Source of the DNA: Staphylospora marina
GTDB lineage: Bacteria > Bacillota > Bacilli > Thermoactinomycetales > Thermoactinomycetaceae
Assembly (NCBI RefSeq): GCF_003856495.1
Contig: NZ_CP034118.1
Location: 662,001 to 726,000, forward strand
DNA length: 64,000 nt
Direction: 5' to 3'
How positions within the stretch are numbered: the stretch's first letter is position 1; each line of letters opens with the position of its first letter. A model generated the notes under the pieces. It was not told the origin of the DNA. It ran no database searches and saw only the letters and a list, made by a program, of their open reading frames with translations. Position numbers and translations under genes: made by a program. Positions 27,750-37,226 of this stretch are shown here, one piece after another.

Positions 27750-28520
27750 ATGTTGAAAATCGGACCATATACCTTCCGGTCCCGGCTGCTTCTGGGAACC
27801 GGCAAATACCCCGATCCGGATGTGCAAAAGCAGGCGGTGGAAGTCTCCGAAGCGGAGATTCTCACGTTTGCGGTCCGCCGCATGAATATCTGGCAACCGG
27901 ATCAACCCAACTTGCTGGAACGGCTGGATCTGACCCGATACAAGCTGCTTCCCAACACCGCCGGGGCCAAGACGGCGGCCGAAGCGGTGAGAATCGCCAA
28001 GCTCGCCCGCGCGTCCGGGCTGTGCGACATGGTGAAAGTGGAAGTGATCGGCTGTGACAAAACGTTGTTGCCGGATCCGGTGGAGACGCTCCGTGCGACG
28101 GAAGAGCTGCTCAAAGAGGGCTTCATCGTGCTTCCTTACACTTCGGATGACGTGGTGCTGGCCCGGAGATTGCAGGAGTCGGGAGCGCACGCCGTGATGC
28201 CGGGCGCATCCCCGATCGGGTCCGGTCAGGGGATCGTCAATCCGCTCAATCTCAGCCTGATCATCGAACAGTCCACCGTGCCGGTCATCGTGGATGCGGG
28301 CATCGGTTCCCCCGCGGACGCCGCCTTGGCGATGGAATTGGGAGCGGACGGGGTGCTTTTGAACACCGCCGTTTCCTCGGCCAAAGATCCGGTCAAGATG
28401 GCGAGGGCGATGAAATTGGCCATCGAAGCGGGGCGACTCGGATATGAAGCCGGACGGATTCCCAAAAAGCGGTATGCCACGGCGAGCAGCCCCTCGGAAG
28501 GATGGAGCCCCGTTGGATGA
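27750..28520 (+). CDS. thiG: Thiazole synthase ThiG
   Basis: A 256-residue TIM-barrel enzyme making the thiazole moiety from deoxyxylulose phosphate, the glycine imine and ThiS sulfur. The active-site Lys is in DMVKVEVIG (about residue 96), and the phosphate-binding GSGQGIVN and [11 protein letters not shown] loops are present. ATG 27750 follows GGGAGGCGG. The 3' end overlaps thiF by eight bases. Confidence 0.97.
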   Translation: MLKIGPYTFRSRLLLGTGKYPDPDVQKQAVEVSEAEILTFAVRRMNIWQPDQPNLLERLDLTRYKLLPNTAGAKTAAEAVRIAKLARASGLCDMVKVEVIGCDKTLLPDPVETLRATEELLKEGFIVLPYTSDDVVLARRLQESGAHAVMPGASPIGSGQGIVNPLNLSLIIEQSTVPVIVDAGIGSPADAALAMELGADGVLLNTAVSSAKDPVKMARAMKLAIEAGRLGYEAGRIPKKRYATASSPSEGWSPVG

Positions 28521-29532
28521 TCGGTACTCCAGACAAATCTTGTTTGCGCCCGTCGGGAAAAAAGGGCAGTCGCGGATCCGCCGGGCGCACGTGTTGGTCA
28601 TCGGGGCGGGGGCGTTGGGCACCGCGATTTCGGACATGTTGGTGCGGGCCGGCGTCGGTCGGTTGACCCTGATGGACAGGGATTTCGTCGAGTGGAGCAA
28701 TTTGCAACGACAATCCCTGTACACGGAAGAAGACGCCCGGAGCAGGCTGCCCAAGGTCGTGGCGGCCGAAAGGAGGCTCCGGCAGATCAACGCGGATGTC
28801 CGGATCGAAGCAAGGATTGCAGACGTGACGGCGGCGGAGCTGGATGAATGGGTGGCGGAAGCGGATGTGCTCATGGATGCGACGGACAATTTCGAGACGC
28901 GCCTCATCATGAACGATGCGGCTTGCAAGCATCGCAAACCTTGGATCTACGGGGCTTGTGTCGGCGGTTACGGGATGACGTTCACCATTCTCCCCGGCGA
29001 AACGCCGTGCCTCTCCTGTTTGATGGAAACGGTGCCCATGGGCGGGGCCACCTGCGATACCGCCGGCATCATCAGTCCGGCGGTTCAGATCGTGGCTTCC
29101 CATCAGGTGACCGAGGCACTGAAACTCCTGGTGGGGGACCGTGATTCGCTGCGCGGGACCCTGCTGGCCTTTGACTTGTGGGAAAACAGGCATCATGCCA
29201 TGGATGTGTCACGACTGAAGAAAGAACAATGTCCGTCCTGCGGAGCCCGGGCCGTCCACCCCTATCTGGATCGGAGCCGGCAGAACCGGACCACGGTCCT
29301 TTGCGGACGGGACAGTGTGCAGATCCGGCCGATGGAAGCGGGCCGGCGGGACTTGGAATCCCTTACGGAGTCGCTCATCCGTCAGGGCAAGGAAGTGATC
29401 AGCAATCCGTTCCTGGTTTCGTTCGTGGACGGATCGTTCCGGCTGACCGTGTTTCGCGACGGACGGGTCTTGGTTCACGGAACCCGGGATCCGGCCGTGG
29501 CGCGGAGCATTTGTCACCGTTATCTGGGATGA
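28513..29532 (+). CDS. thiF: ThiS adenylyltransferase ThiF (MoeB/E1-like)
   Basis: A 339-residue E1-like enzyme. It has the nucleotide-binding [17 protein letters not shown], Arg finger region [10 protein letters not shown], and two Cys pairs (TPCLSCL and CPSCG) for zinc. There is no rhodanese domain, as in Bacillus ThiF. TTG 28513 yields [11 protein letters not shown], the canonical start, after GGAAGGATGGAG inside the end of thiG; the ATG at 28444 would put about 20 alien residues in front. The same protein may also serve molybdopterin synthesis. Confidence 0.93.
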   Translation: MDDRYSRQILFAPVGKKGQSRIRRAHVLVIGAGALGTAISDMLVRAGVGRLTLMDRDFVEWSNLQRQSLYTEEDARSRLPKVVAAERRLRQINADVRIEARIADVTAAELDEWVAEADVLMDATDNFETRLIMNDAACKHRKPWIYGACVGGYGMTFTILPGETPCLSCLMETVPMGGATCDTAGIISPAVQIVASHQVTEALKLLVGDRDSLRGTLLAFDLWENRHHAMDVSRLKKEQCPSCGARAVHPYLDRSRQNRTTVLCGRDSVQIRPMEAGRRDLESLTESLIRQGKEVISNPFLVSFVDGSFRLTVFRDGRVLVHGTRDPAVARSICHRYLG

Positions 29533-29547
29533 ACGGAGGCGACAAAC

Positions 29548-30354
29548 ATGGCAGTTTTCAAGGCACTCACGATCGCCGGCTCGGACAGCGGAGGCGGCGC
29601 GGGAATTCAGGCCGACCTGAAAACGTTTCAGGAGCTGGAGGCTTTCGGCATGTCGGCCATCACGGCGATCACGGCTCAAAACACCCTCGGCGTGCAGGGA
29701 GTGTGGCCCCTCCCGGTGGAAGCGGTTGTCCGGCAAATCGACTCGGTGGCGGAAGACCTGAGCCCGGATGCGGTCAAGACAGGCATGTTGTTCTCGGCGG
29801 AAATCATTGACGCGGTGGCCGAACGGATTCGCGGATACGGCTGGAAGCAGTTGGTCGTCGATCCGGTGATGGTGGCGAAGGGAGGGGCTCCGCTCCTGCA
29901 CCCCGATGCGGTCCAGGCCGTGATTCGCTCCCTGATTCCGCTGGCCGCCGTGGTGACTCCCAACATTCCCGAGGCCGAAGTTCTGACCGGGATGACCATC
30001 CGATCTCTCGATGACCGGAAGGAAGCGGCCAAACGGATCGTCTCGTTCGGGGCAAAGGCGGTGGTGGTGAAAGGAGGACACGGAGAAGAAGAAACGGTGA
30101 TCGATCTTCTGTATGACGGATCCGTGTTTGTGGAATTCCATCATCCGCGGGTCAACACCAGACACACCCACGGAACGGGCTGCACGTTCGCCGCGGCCGT
30201 CACCGCCGGGCTGGCCAGGGGAAGCAACCTGACGGATGCCGTGGATCTGGCCGAGTCCTACATCCGCTCGGCCATTGAGGATGAATTGGGCATCGGCGGA
30301 GGTCATGGTCCGACCAATCACTGGGCATACCGGCGCAGGAAAGGAGCTTCCTGA
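29548..30354 (+). CDS. thiD: Hydroxymethylpyrimidine/phosphomethylpyrimidine kinase ThiD
   Basis: A 268-residue ribokinase-fold kinase that phosphorylates HMP twice. It starts with the diagnostic AGSDSGGGAGIQADLKTFQ (residues 11-29), contains LVVDPVMVAKGG, and ends with HTHGTGCTFAAAV, which carries the catalytic Asp-equivalent Cys typical of ThiD. ATG 29548 follows GGAGGCGAC. It overlaps thiE by one base (TGATG). Confidence 0.96.
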   Translation: MAVFKALTIAGSDSGGGAGIQADLKTFQELEAFGMSAITAITAQNTLGVQGVWPLPVEAVVRQIDSVAEDLSPDAVKTGMLFSAEIIDAVAERIRGYGWKQLVVDPVMVAKGGAPLLHPDAVQAVIRSLIPLAAVVTPNIPEAEVLTGMTIRSLDDRKEAAKRIVSFGAKAVVVKGGHGEEETVIDLLYDGSVFVEFHHPRVNTRHTHGTGCTFAAAVTAGLARGSNLTDAVDLAESYIRSAIEDELGIGGGHGPTNHWAYRRRKGAS

Positions 30355-31004
30355 TGAAAGATGCGCTTCGGGACCGGCTGAGACTCTACTTCGTCGCGGG
30401 CAGCGTGAACGTGCGCAAAGATCCCGGCCGCGTGTTGGAAGCCGCCATCCGGGGAGGCATCACGATGTTCCAGTTTCGCGAAAAAGGCGAAAATGCGCTG
30501 GTTGACGGAGACAAACGGCGTCTGGCACTGGAATTGAAAGAGATTTGCCGTCGCTGCAAAATTCCGTTCATCGTCAACGACGACGTGGAACTGGCCCTGG
30601 AGGTGGACGCGGACGGTGTTCACGTGGGACAGGAAGATCTCCCGGCGGAAGAGGTGAGGAAACGGATCGGGGACAAGATTCTCGGTGTTTCCGCCCATGA
30701 CGCGGAGGAAGCTCTGCAGGCCGTTCGGGCCGGAGCCGATTATCTCGGCGTGGGTCCGATGCATGGGACGCTGACCAAACGGGACATCCGGCCGGTTCGG
30801 GGGCCGGTGGTGATTGAGGAGATTCGGCGGGCAGGTGTTCGTCTGCCGATGGTCGGGATCGGCGGAATCGGCCCGGGAAGGGTCGAGGACGTGATGAAGC
30901 GAGGAGCGGACGGGATTGCCGTCATTTCCGCGGTGGCCGGCGCCGAAGATCCGAAGATGGCCGCGCGATGGCTTCGGGCGGAAGTGGACCGTTTTGTCCG
31001 ATGA
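30354..31004 (+). CDS. thiE: Thiamine phosphate synthase ThiE
   Basis: A 216-residue TIM barrel that joins HMP-PP and thiazole phosphate. Full ThiE motifs are present: GGITMFQFREKGE (pyrophosphate/pyrimidine site), CKIPFIVNDDVELA, DGVHVGQEDLP and the YLGVGPMHGTLTKRD loop, followed by PMVGIGGIGPG. This separates it from the shorter TenI earlier in the operon. Last gene of the riboswitch operon, followed by a double hairpin. Confidence 0.96.
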   Translation: MKDALRDRLRLYFVAGSVNVRKDPGRVLEAAIRGGITMFQFREKGENALVDGDKRRLALELKEICRRCKIPFIVNDDVELALEVDADGVHVGQEDLPAEEVRKRIGDKILGVSAHDAEEALQAVRAGADYLGVGPMHGTLTKRDIRPVRGPVVIEEIRRAGVRLPMVGIGGIGPGRVEDVMKRGADGIAVISAVAGAEDPKMAARWLRAEVDRFVR

Positions 31005-31080
31005 CGGATTGCGACCTGGATCCAAAAAACGGCTTCGGAAGCCGGATGCGTGCTTTTGATCGGAGCCGTACAGATGAAAT

Positions 31081-31139
31081 AACGCCGGCCGTGGCCGGCG
31101 TTCGTCACCATGCAAGTCCCCTCTTCGGAGGGGTTTTTG
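31081..31139 (+). terminator. Terminator of the thiamine operon
   Basis: A perfect AACGCCGGCC/GGCCGGCGTT hairpin is followed by CCCCTC/GAGGGG and TTTTTGC. The second hairpin with its T run is the terminator proper. Confidence 0.88.
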
Positions 31140-31468
31140 CTTGTTCGGATGTCTGTTCAAGAGAGGCGCAACCGCTTTGCACGGTGTCAAACGCGGATTC
31201 GCCGCCCCATCAAACCGTCCCGTCTCCGGATCGGGATCGCCAATGGTTGTTTCTCTGTACGTCCCCTTTGGTGAGATGCCCTCGGATGGTTTCTGTCTTC
31301 ACTACCAAGTTTACATTATTTTCTGTCCCTTGTGTAGTCTGAACTGAATATTTTTTTGTGATTATTCCGCATGGGATTCGCTTCTTGCGGAACATCTCCC
31401 GTTGGATCACAAAACTGGACTTTTGTCATCCGTTATGTGGTGGTTTGGAAGAGTTTGGAACGGTTCGT
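31140..31468. other. Gene-free stretch between thiE and the DMT exporter
   Basis: About 330 bases between two convergent genes. The left part is GC-rich and the right part AT-rich (31290-31370). No ribosome binding site, promoter or conserved motif was recognised. Short open frames on both strands lack coding character. Confidence 0.4.
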
Positions 31469-32422
31469 TCAAAATTCGGGCGCGTCTTTTCCCGCCTGAT
31501 GAGGGGCTGCCCGGTCGGGGGATGGAGGACCGGCCGATTCCGGAGCCGCGTGATCCTCTTGCTTGTCCGACACGGACAAGACGGCGGCGGACAAGACGAG
31601 GATGGAGCCCAGCCAGGCGAGAGGACGCATCGTTTCATCCATGAAAGCCACGGCCACCCCGATGGTGACCAAGGGTTCAAACGTGCTGAGAATGGATGCC
31701 TGTGTGGATCCGATTTTGCTCATGCCCAGGAAAAAGGTGAGCATGGCGATCACCGTGGAGAACAGGGAAACTCCCAGGATATACGGCCAAGCCTGCGCTT
31801 CAAAGTCAAACTTGAGCTCTCCGAAAAGCAGTCCGGACAAGAAAATCGAGCCTGAAGCAAACAGGGACACATATGCACTGGTGACCAGGGACGGGGCTTC
31901 CGACACGACGCGGTTGCCCACCGTGATGTACAGTGAATAGACGACGGCGGCGCCCAATGCGGCCAGGATGCCTTCCGGGCGGATGGTTCCTTGGGGAGCC
32001 CCCAACACGAGACCGATGCCGGCAAACGACAGGATCACCGCCAATGCCGTGTTCAGGCGAAGCGGGCGCTTTTCCGTCTTGATCGCCAGCAGACAGACAA
32101 AAGCAGGATAGGTGTAAAGCAAGAGTGCCGCCAGAGATGAGGGAATCCATTTCACCGACGTGAAATACAGCGTGGATTGCAGCATGTACATCACGCCGCC
32201 GAGCAGAAAGAAGCTCTTGAGGTGCTTTTTGGTCGGTTTCCATGTTTCCCGGCGGACCCGGATCAGACCGAAGAAGAACAATGTCGCGAAAATGAAACGA
32301 AGCAGGAGCAGTGTTTGGACGGTAACGCCGTGTTCATACGCTCCGACCGCAAAAAAAGGCATGAGACCGAATCCGGCGGCGGAAAGAAGAACGAGCAAAA
32401 TCCCCTGAAGTCTCTTGTTCAT
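31469..32422 (-). CDS. EamA/DMT-family transporter
   Basis: A 317-residue member of the drug/metabolite transporter superfamily with ten hydrophobic helices arranged as two EamA repeats (about 5-140 and 150-285), then a 30-residue hydrophilic Ala/Pro-rich tail. The ATG at 32422 gives MNKRLQGILLVLLSAAGFG after a GAGGGATG site. Such proteins export amino acids or other small metabolites; the substrate is not evident. The next gene upstream is convergent thiE's operon on one side and polC on the other. Confidence 0.85.
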   Translation of the reverse strand: MNKRLQGILLVLLSAAGFGLMPFFAVGAYEHGVTVQTLLLLRFIFATLFFFGLIRVRRETWKPTKKHLKSFFLLGGVMYMLQSTLYFTSVKWIPSSLAALLLYTYPAFVCLLAIKTEKRPLRLNTALAVILSFAGIGLVLGAPQGTIRPEGILAALGAAVVYSLYITVGNRVVSEAPSLVTSAYVSLFASGSIFLSGLLFGELKFDFEAQAWPYILGVSLFSTVIAMLTFFLGMSKIGSTQASILSTFEPLVTIGVAVAFMDETMRPLAWLGSILVLSAAVLSVSDKQEDHAAPESAGPPSPDRAAPHQAGKDAPEF

Positions 32423-32523
32423 GTCGCATCCCTCGATGAGAAAGAAATGGTAGCCTCTCCATCCCATGTTAGCACAGTGGGAGGCATGAGGAGTCCGTGG
32501 AAAATGATGGAGAAAACGGTTCG

Positions 32524-32559
32524 AAAAAAGGGATTCAGGCATAAAGAAGCCTGAATCCC
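32524..32559 (-). terminator. Terminator after polC
   Basis: On the minus strand GGGATTCAGGC pairs with GCCTGAATCCC, followed by TTTTTTCG, about 65 bases after the polC stop. Confidence 0.9.
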
Positions 32560-32625
32560 GGATGGATGGCCGCCAAGTTCCGCTTTTTTCGCCGGGTGTG
32601 TCGGCCGAACGGGTCCGTTCGAACT

Positions 32626-35600
32626 TCAGAACAGGACCAGTTGGTTGTTTTCGGGAAGCCCCTCGAGGCATCCCATCTCTTTCAGAATCTCCACGACGGT
32701 GCTGGAGACGCGGGTACGGCTCTGGAAGTCTTCCACGGACAGGAATTCGCCGTCTTTGCGCGCTTCCATGATGTTCTTGGCCGCGTTTTCCCCGACGCCG
32801 GCGATGGCGGCGAACGGCGGAATGAGTGCGTCGCCGTCGATGACAAATTGCGTGGCGTGAGAACGGTACAGATCCACGTTCTTGAATTTGAGTCCTCTGG
32901 CATAGAATTCGAGCACGGATTCCAGTGTGGTGAAGAGGGCTTTTTCTTTGGGGGGCGCGGTGTTCCCCTTATCCTGGATCTCTTTCATCTTGCGTTTGAC
33001 CGCATCCGGGCCTTTCAGCACCACGTTCAGGTCGAAATCATCCACCAGACGGTAGAAATACGTGGCGTAATACTGAATGGGCCAGTACACCTTGAACCAG
33101 GCGATCCTCACCGCCATCATCACGTAGGCGGCGGCGTGAGCCCGCGGGAACATGTATTTGATCTTGCGGCAGGATTCGATGTACCATTCGGGCACGCCGT
33201 GTTGGCGCATCAGTTCGGCCTCTTCTTCGGACACGCCTTTGCCCTTCCGCACCTTCTCCATGATTTTGAAGGATTCTTTCGGCGGGCAACCCTTGTAAAT
33301 CAGGTAGAGCATGATATCGTCGCGGCAACAGATCGTGTCGGACAGGGTACAGGTTCCGCTGCGAATCAGCTCCTGGGCGTTGCCCAGCCAAACGTCCGTC
33401 CCGTGAGACAATCCCGAGATCCTTACCAGTTCGGAAAACTTGGTCGGACGGGTGTCCTCCAGCATCTGACGGACAAACGAGGTGCCGAACTCCGGAATGC
33501 CGAGGGTTCCGGTTTTTACCCCGTTCATGTCTTCCGGCTTGATGCCGAGCGGTTCGGTGCTGCTGAAAATGCCCAGCACTTTCGGATCATCCAGCGGAAT
33601 TTCCCGCGGATTGACTCCCGTCAGATCCTGCAGCATGCGGATCGATGTCGGGTCCTGATGACCCAGGATGTCCAGCTTCAAAATGGTTCCGCTGATGGAG
33701 TGGTAGTCGAAATGGGTGGTCCGGATGCCGGACTTGATGTCGTCGGCCGGATGTTGCACCGGAGTGATGTCGTGCACGTCCATGTATTGCGGAACGACCA
33801 TCAGGCCGCCCGGATGCTGACCGGTGGTCCGTTTCACCCCGGTGCAGCCTTCCACCAGCCGGTCGATTTCCGCTTGCCGGAGATGCAGATTGTGTTGTTC
33901 CTGGTATTTCTTCACGAAACCGTAGGCGGTTTTTTCCTGCACCTTCGAGATGGTGCCCGCACGGTAGATGTATTCTTTGCCGAACAGTTCCTCCGTGTAG
34001 GCGTGTGCCCGTGCCTGATAATCGGAACCGAAGTTGAGATCGATGTCGGGAGTTTTGTCCGCTTCGAAACCGAGGAACGTTTCGAACGGAATGTCGTGAC
34101 CGTCTTTGAGCATTTTTGTGCCGCATTTCGGACAATCCTTGTCCGGCAGGTCGAAGCCGGACTCCACGGAACCGTCGAGGATGAACTCGCTGTGCTTGCA
34201 AGTTTTGCAGCGCCAGTGGGGCGGAAGCGGATTCACCTCGGTGATGTCGCTCATGGTCGCCACGAACGAAGAACCCACCGAACCGCGCGATCCGACCAGA
34301 TACCCGTCGGACAGCGATTTTGTCACCAGGCGTTGGGAGATCAGGTAGATGACGGCGAATCCGTGCTTGATGATGCTGGTCAGCTCGCGATCCAGCCGCT
34401 TCTGCACGGTTTCGGGCAGCGGGTCGCCGTACCATTCACGCGCTTTTTTGTAGCACATCTCCGAAAGCTCCTGGTCGGCCCCTTCGATGACGGGTGTGTT
34501 GGTTCCGTCGGGCAGCAGCTTGATTTCTTCGATGGCATCGGCGATTCGGCGCGGGTTGTCCACGACCACTTCCCGGGCTTTCTCTTCCCCGAGGTAAGAG
34601 AACTCCTCCAACATCTCGTTCGTGGTCCGAAAATGGGCTTTCGGCAGCGGGTCGGTGTTCCGGTAGTTGTTTTGTTGCTGGTGCAAGATGTCCCGGAAGA
34701 TGGCGTCGTGCTCGTCCAAATAGTGAACGTTGGCCGTGGCCACGACCGGTTTGCCCAACTTTTCGCCGATTTCCACCAGCAGGCGGTTGGCTTCGCGCAG
34801 CCGGTTGGGGCTTTCCACCAAGCCTTTTTCCACCAGGTGCATGTTCAGATCGACCGGCTGAATCTCCAGGTAATCGTAGAATTGCGCGATCTCTTCCACT
34901 TCCGTCGGCGATTTGTTGAGCGCCGCCTCATACAGTTCTCCCCGTTCGCAACCGGACCCCACCAGGAGACCTTCCCGGTGCTTCACCAGTTCGCTGCGCG
35001 GGATCCGGGGAACGCGGTGGAAATATTTCATGTGTGACAGGCTGATCAATTTGTACAGGTTTTTCAGACCGACCTGGTTTTTCACCAGCAAAACGGCGTG
35101 GAACGGACGAAGTCTCGACAGGTCCCGCTCCCCGATGCTGTCGTTCAGCTTGTGCAAATGGGTGATGCCTTTTTCGGTGGTATCGAGGAGCATTTTCCAC
35201 AGGATCTGTCCCGTGGTTTCCGCGTCGTAAATGGCCCTGTGGTGCTGCTCCAGGTGGATGCCCAGCTTGTCGGCCAGCGTGTTCAGCCGGTAATTTTTCA
35301 TGCCGGGGTAGAGGAAGCGGGCCAGCTCCAGCGTGTCGACCACCGGATTTTTCACGGGCTCCCGGCCGATCCGCTTCACCGCCTCCTGGAGGAAGCCCAT
35401 GTCGAACCGGGCGTTGTGCGCGGACAACACGCAACCGTCGATGAATCCGAGAAACCGTTCGATCACGTCATCGATTTCCGGAGCGTCTTTGAGCATGTCA
35501 TCGGTGATGTGTGTCAGTTCAATGATGTGCTGGCTGAGCGGCCGGTGAGGATTGGCGAATTCGGAGAACCGGTCGATGATTTCCCCGCCTCTGATCTTGA

Positions 35601-36927
35601 CCGCGGCCAGCTCGATGATGACGTCATGAACGGCGGACAGCCCGGTGGTCTCCACGTCGAACACCACATAGGTGGTGTCATCGAGCAAGGGGCGCTCATC
35701 GGCGTTCATCACGATGGGGACGCCGTCATCGACGATGTTGGCTTCCATGCCGAAAATCACTTTGATGCCGTGCTTTTTGCCGGCGGACCAAGCATCGGGG
35801 AAAGCCTGGGCCACTCCGTGATCGGTGATGGCGATCGCCGGATGTCCCCATTTTGCCGCACGCTTGATCAGTTCTCCGGCATCGTGGATGCCGTCCATGG
35901 CGGACATGGACGTGTGAAGGTGAAGTTCCACCCGTTTTTCCGGTGCCGTGTCCTGACGCTCCACGGGTTGGGCTTCCATGAGGTCGTTGACCATCAGAAC
36001 CAGATCGCGGGTGAACGTGTCAAACTGGACGGAGCCCCGGACCTTGAGCCAATCGCCGTTTTTGATTTCTTTCAGGACCGCCGCTTGCTCCTTGTCGCGG
36101 GCAAACAGCTTGCAGGAGATGGAGTTGGTGAAATCCGTGAGATTGAACGTCAAAAGCAATCGTCCGCTCTTCAGCTCCTTCAGCTCGCTTTTGAACACCT
36201 TGCCCTTGACGATCACGCTCCGCTCCTCATCCTGAATGTCACGGATGGGAACGGGTTCGCCTTGGATGTTGTATCCGATCCGCTTCTCGACCGGCTTGTC
36301 GTTTTCCGGCGCTTCGGCGGATTTTTCCGAGGCGCGTGCCTGCTCCGCCAGCGCCTGCTGCACCAGTTCCTGTTCTTCGCGCTTTTTCACTTCCTGGAAG
36401 CGGTCCAGGAGCGCCTTGTCATCTCCGTTTTCCGCAAGCAGCCGAACAGGCAGCTCCCTGCCGGTGATCCTGGTGTAGAACCGGGCCACGTGCCGGTCCA
36501 GTTCCCGTTGACGGGCCATGCCCAGAACCGCGGGGTTGTTGAACAGGATCTCGATCCGATCTTGGTTCACCCGCCACCGGGCATGTCCGAACCAGGTGGC
36601 GGCAGCGGGAGTGACATGTTCCTGAATCAGTTTTTGAATGAAGTGCTTGTATTTCTGAAGGACGATTTCATGCTGGATCCGCTCGTAATTGAATTGGAAA
36701 GAGACCTGAATGTCGGGCTGAAAATGTCCGCGAACCCGCTGGATGAACTCTTCCCACACTTCCGGATCGATCGGCTCGGGCATCCATAGCCGGATCTGCC
36801 AGGATTTTTTTCCCGGATTCACCCGGACTTCACGGATTTCCGCATCCCGAAAGTGAGTGTCCAGCCATTCCGGCGGGAGGTGGGTTTCCCTCCACAGCCG
36901 TTCCAGTCCGTTGCGGTATTCCGACAC
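32626..36927 (-). CDS. polC: DNA polymerase III PolC-type alpha subunit
   Basis: A 1433-residue replicative polymerase, the length of Bacillus PolC (about 1437). Domain order seen: N-terminal domain, OB fold (about 235-310), PHP domain starting HLHTSMSAMDG (about 335) that is interrupted by the 3'-5' exonuclease (FDVETTG about 425, HNARFDMGF, and the Asp of YDAETTG), PHP remainder, zinc-finger Cys pairs CKTCK and CPKCG (about 905-930), palm with PDIDLNFGSDY, then helix-hairpin-helix parts and a C-terminus ending NNQLVLF. GTG 36927 follows GGAGGTGA. Essential for leading-strand synthesis. Confidence 0.98.
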   Translation of the reverse strand: MSEYRNGLERLWRETHLPPEWLDTHFRDAEIREVRVNPGKKSWQIRLWMPEPIDPEVWEEFIQRVRGHFQPDIQVSFQFNYERIQHEIVLQKYKHFIQKLIQEHVTPAAATWFGHARWRVNQDRIEILFNNPAVLGMARQRELDRHVARFYTRITGRELPVRLLAENGDDKALLDRFQEVKKREEQELVQQALAEQARASEKSAEAPENDKPVEKRIGYNIQGEPVPIRDIQDEERSVIVKGKVFKSELKELKSGRLLLTFNLTDFTNSISCKLFARDKEQAAVLKEIKNGDWLKVRGSVQFDTFTRDLVLMVNDLMEAQPVERQDTAPEKRVELHLHTSMSAMDGIHDAGELIKRAAKWGHPAIAITDHGVAQAFPDAWSAGKKHGIKVIFGMEANIVDDGVPIVMNADERPLLDDTTYVVFDVETTGLSAVHDVIIELAAVKIRGGEIIDRFSEFANPHRPLSQHIIELTHITDDMLKDAPEIDDVIERFLGFIDGCVLSAHNARFDMGFLQEAVKRIGREPVKNPVVDTLELARFLYPGMKNYRLNTLADKLGIHLEQHHRAIYDAETTGQILWKMLLDTTEKGITHLHKLNDSIGERDLSRLRPFHAVLLVKNQVGLKNLYKLISLSHMKYFHRVPRIPRSELVKHREGLLVGSGCERGELYEAALNKSPTEVEEIAQFYDYLEIQPVDLNMHLVEKGLVESPNRLREANRLLVEIGEKLGKPVVATANVHYLDEHDAIFRDILHQQQNNYRNTDPLPKAHFRTTNEMLEEFSYLGEEKAREVVVDNPRRIADAIEEIKLLPDGTNTPVIEGADQELSEMCYKKAREWYGDPLPETVQKRLDRELTSIIKHGFAVIYLISQRLVTKSLSDGYLVGSRGSVGSSFVATMSDITEVNPLPPHWRCKTCKHSEFILDGSVESGFDLPDKDCPKCGTKMLKDGHDIPFETFLGFEADKTPDIDLNFGSDYQARAHAYTEELFGKEYIYRAGTISKVQEKTAYGFVKKYQEQHNLHLRQAEIDRLVEGCTGVKRTTGQHPGGLMVVPQYMDVHDITPVQHPADDIKSGIRTTHFDYHSISGTILKLDILGHQDPTSIRMLQDLTGVNPREIPLDDPKVLGIFSSTEPLGIKPEDMNGVKTGTLGIPEFGTSFVRQMLEDTRPTKFSELVRISGLSHGTDVWLGNAQELIRSGTCTLSDTICCRDDIMLYLIYKGCPPKESFKIMEKVRKGKGVSEEEAELMRQHGVPEWYIESCRKIKYMFPRAHAAAYVMMAVRIAWFKVYWPIQYYATYFYRLVDDFDLNVVLKGPDAVKRKMKEIQDKGNTAPPKEKALFTTLESVLEFYARGLKFKNVDLYRSHATQFVIDGDALIPPFAAIAGVGENAAKNIMEARKDGEFLSVEDFQSRTRVSSTVVEILKEMGCLEGLPENNQLVLF

Positions 36928-37109
36928 GACGAACTCACCTCCGGCCTGATGGATTCGTTCCGGCCTGTCCGATACAAGAAAGAGGCGTGGCAGGAAAGGG
37001 CACAGGCCTGTATGCGTCTATCATCCTATCATATCGGGAAGGGGCGGACAATGAGAGCGGAAGCGGAGAATCCACCGGAATCCGACGGTTTTTTTCGCCC
37101 GTATCAAGC

Positions 37110-37150
37110 AAAAGCGCAGCTTGCTCCGTTTTTGGGCAAACTGCGCTTTT
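37110..37150 (-). terminator. Terminator after the TPR regulator/peptide genes
   Basis: AAAAGCGCAG pairs with CTGCGCTTTT, with a second inner TTGC/GCAA pairing. On the minus strand it lies 22 bases after the stop codon of the 17-codon peptide gene, so peptide and regulator end in one transcript. Confidence 0.75.
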
Positions 37151-37172
37151 CGGCATGTACGAAATATTCTGT

Positions 37173-37226
37173 CTATTCACCGCGCAATTCCGGCGGCTTG
37201 TCAGTGTAGAGCACGATGAGCTTCAT
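37173..37226 (-). CDS. 17-residue peptide overlapping the TPR regulator (candidate signal peptide)
   Basis: On the minus strand an ATG at 37226 lies five bases after a full GAAGGAGGTGA Shine-Dalgarno sequence. It opens 17 codons, MKLIVLYTDKPPELRGE, then TAG. The first 26 bases overlap the end of the TPR regulator frame, in a different frame, and a terminator follows. A perfect ribosome binding site inside the end of a coding region has no reason to exist unless a second product is made. Position and size fit a cognate peptide of an RRNPP-type regulator; there is a short hydrophobic head (LIVLY) but no classical secretion signal. Function is inference. Confidence 0.55.
   Translation of the reverse strand: MKLIVLYTDKPPELRGE

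Noticed and set aside
31210-31410. 66-codon minus-strand frame between thiE and the DMT exporter
   Set aside because: No ribosome binding site at a usable distance, no recognisable motif, and it lies in a convergent intergenic region.
32566-35037. Long plus-strand frame opposite polC
   Set aside because: Shadow of PolC; composition is typical of antisense frames (rich in F, V, H, R) and it lacks start signals.
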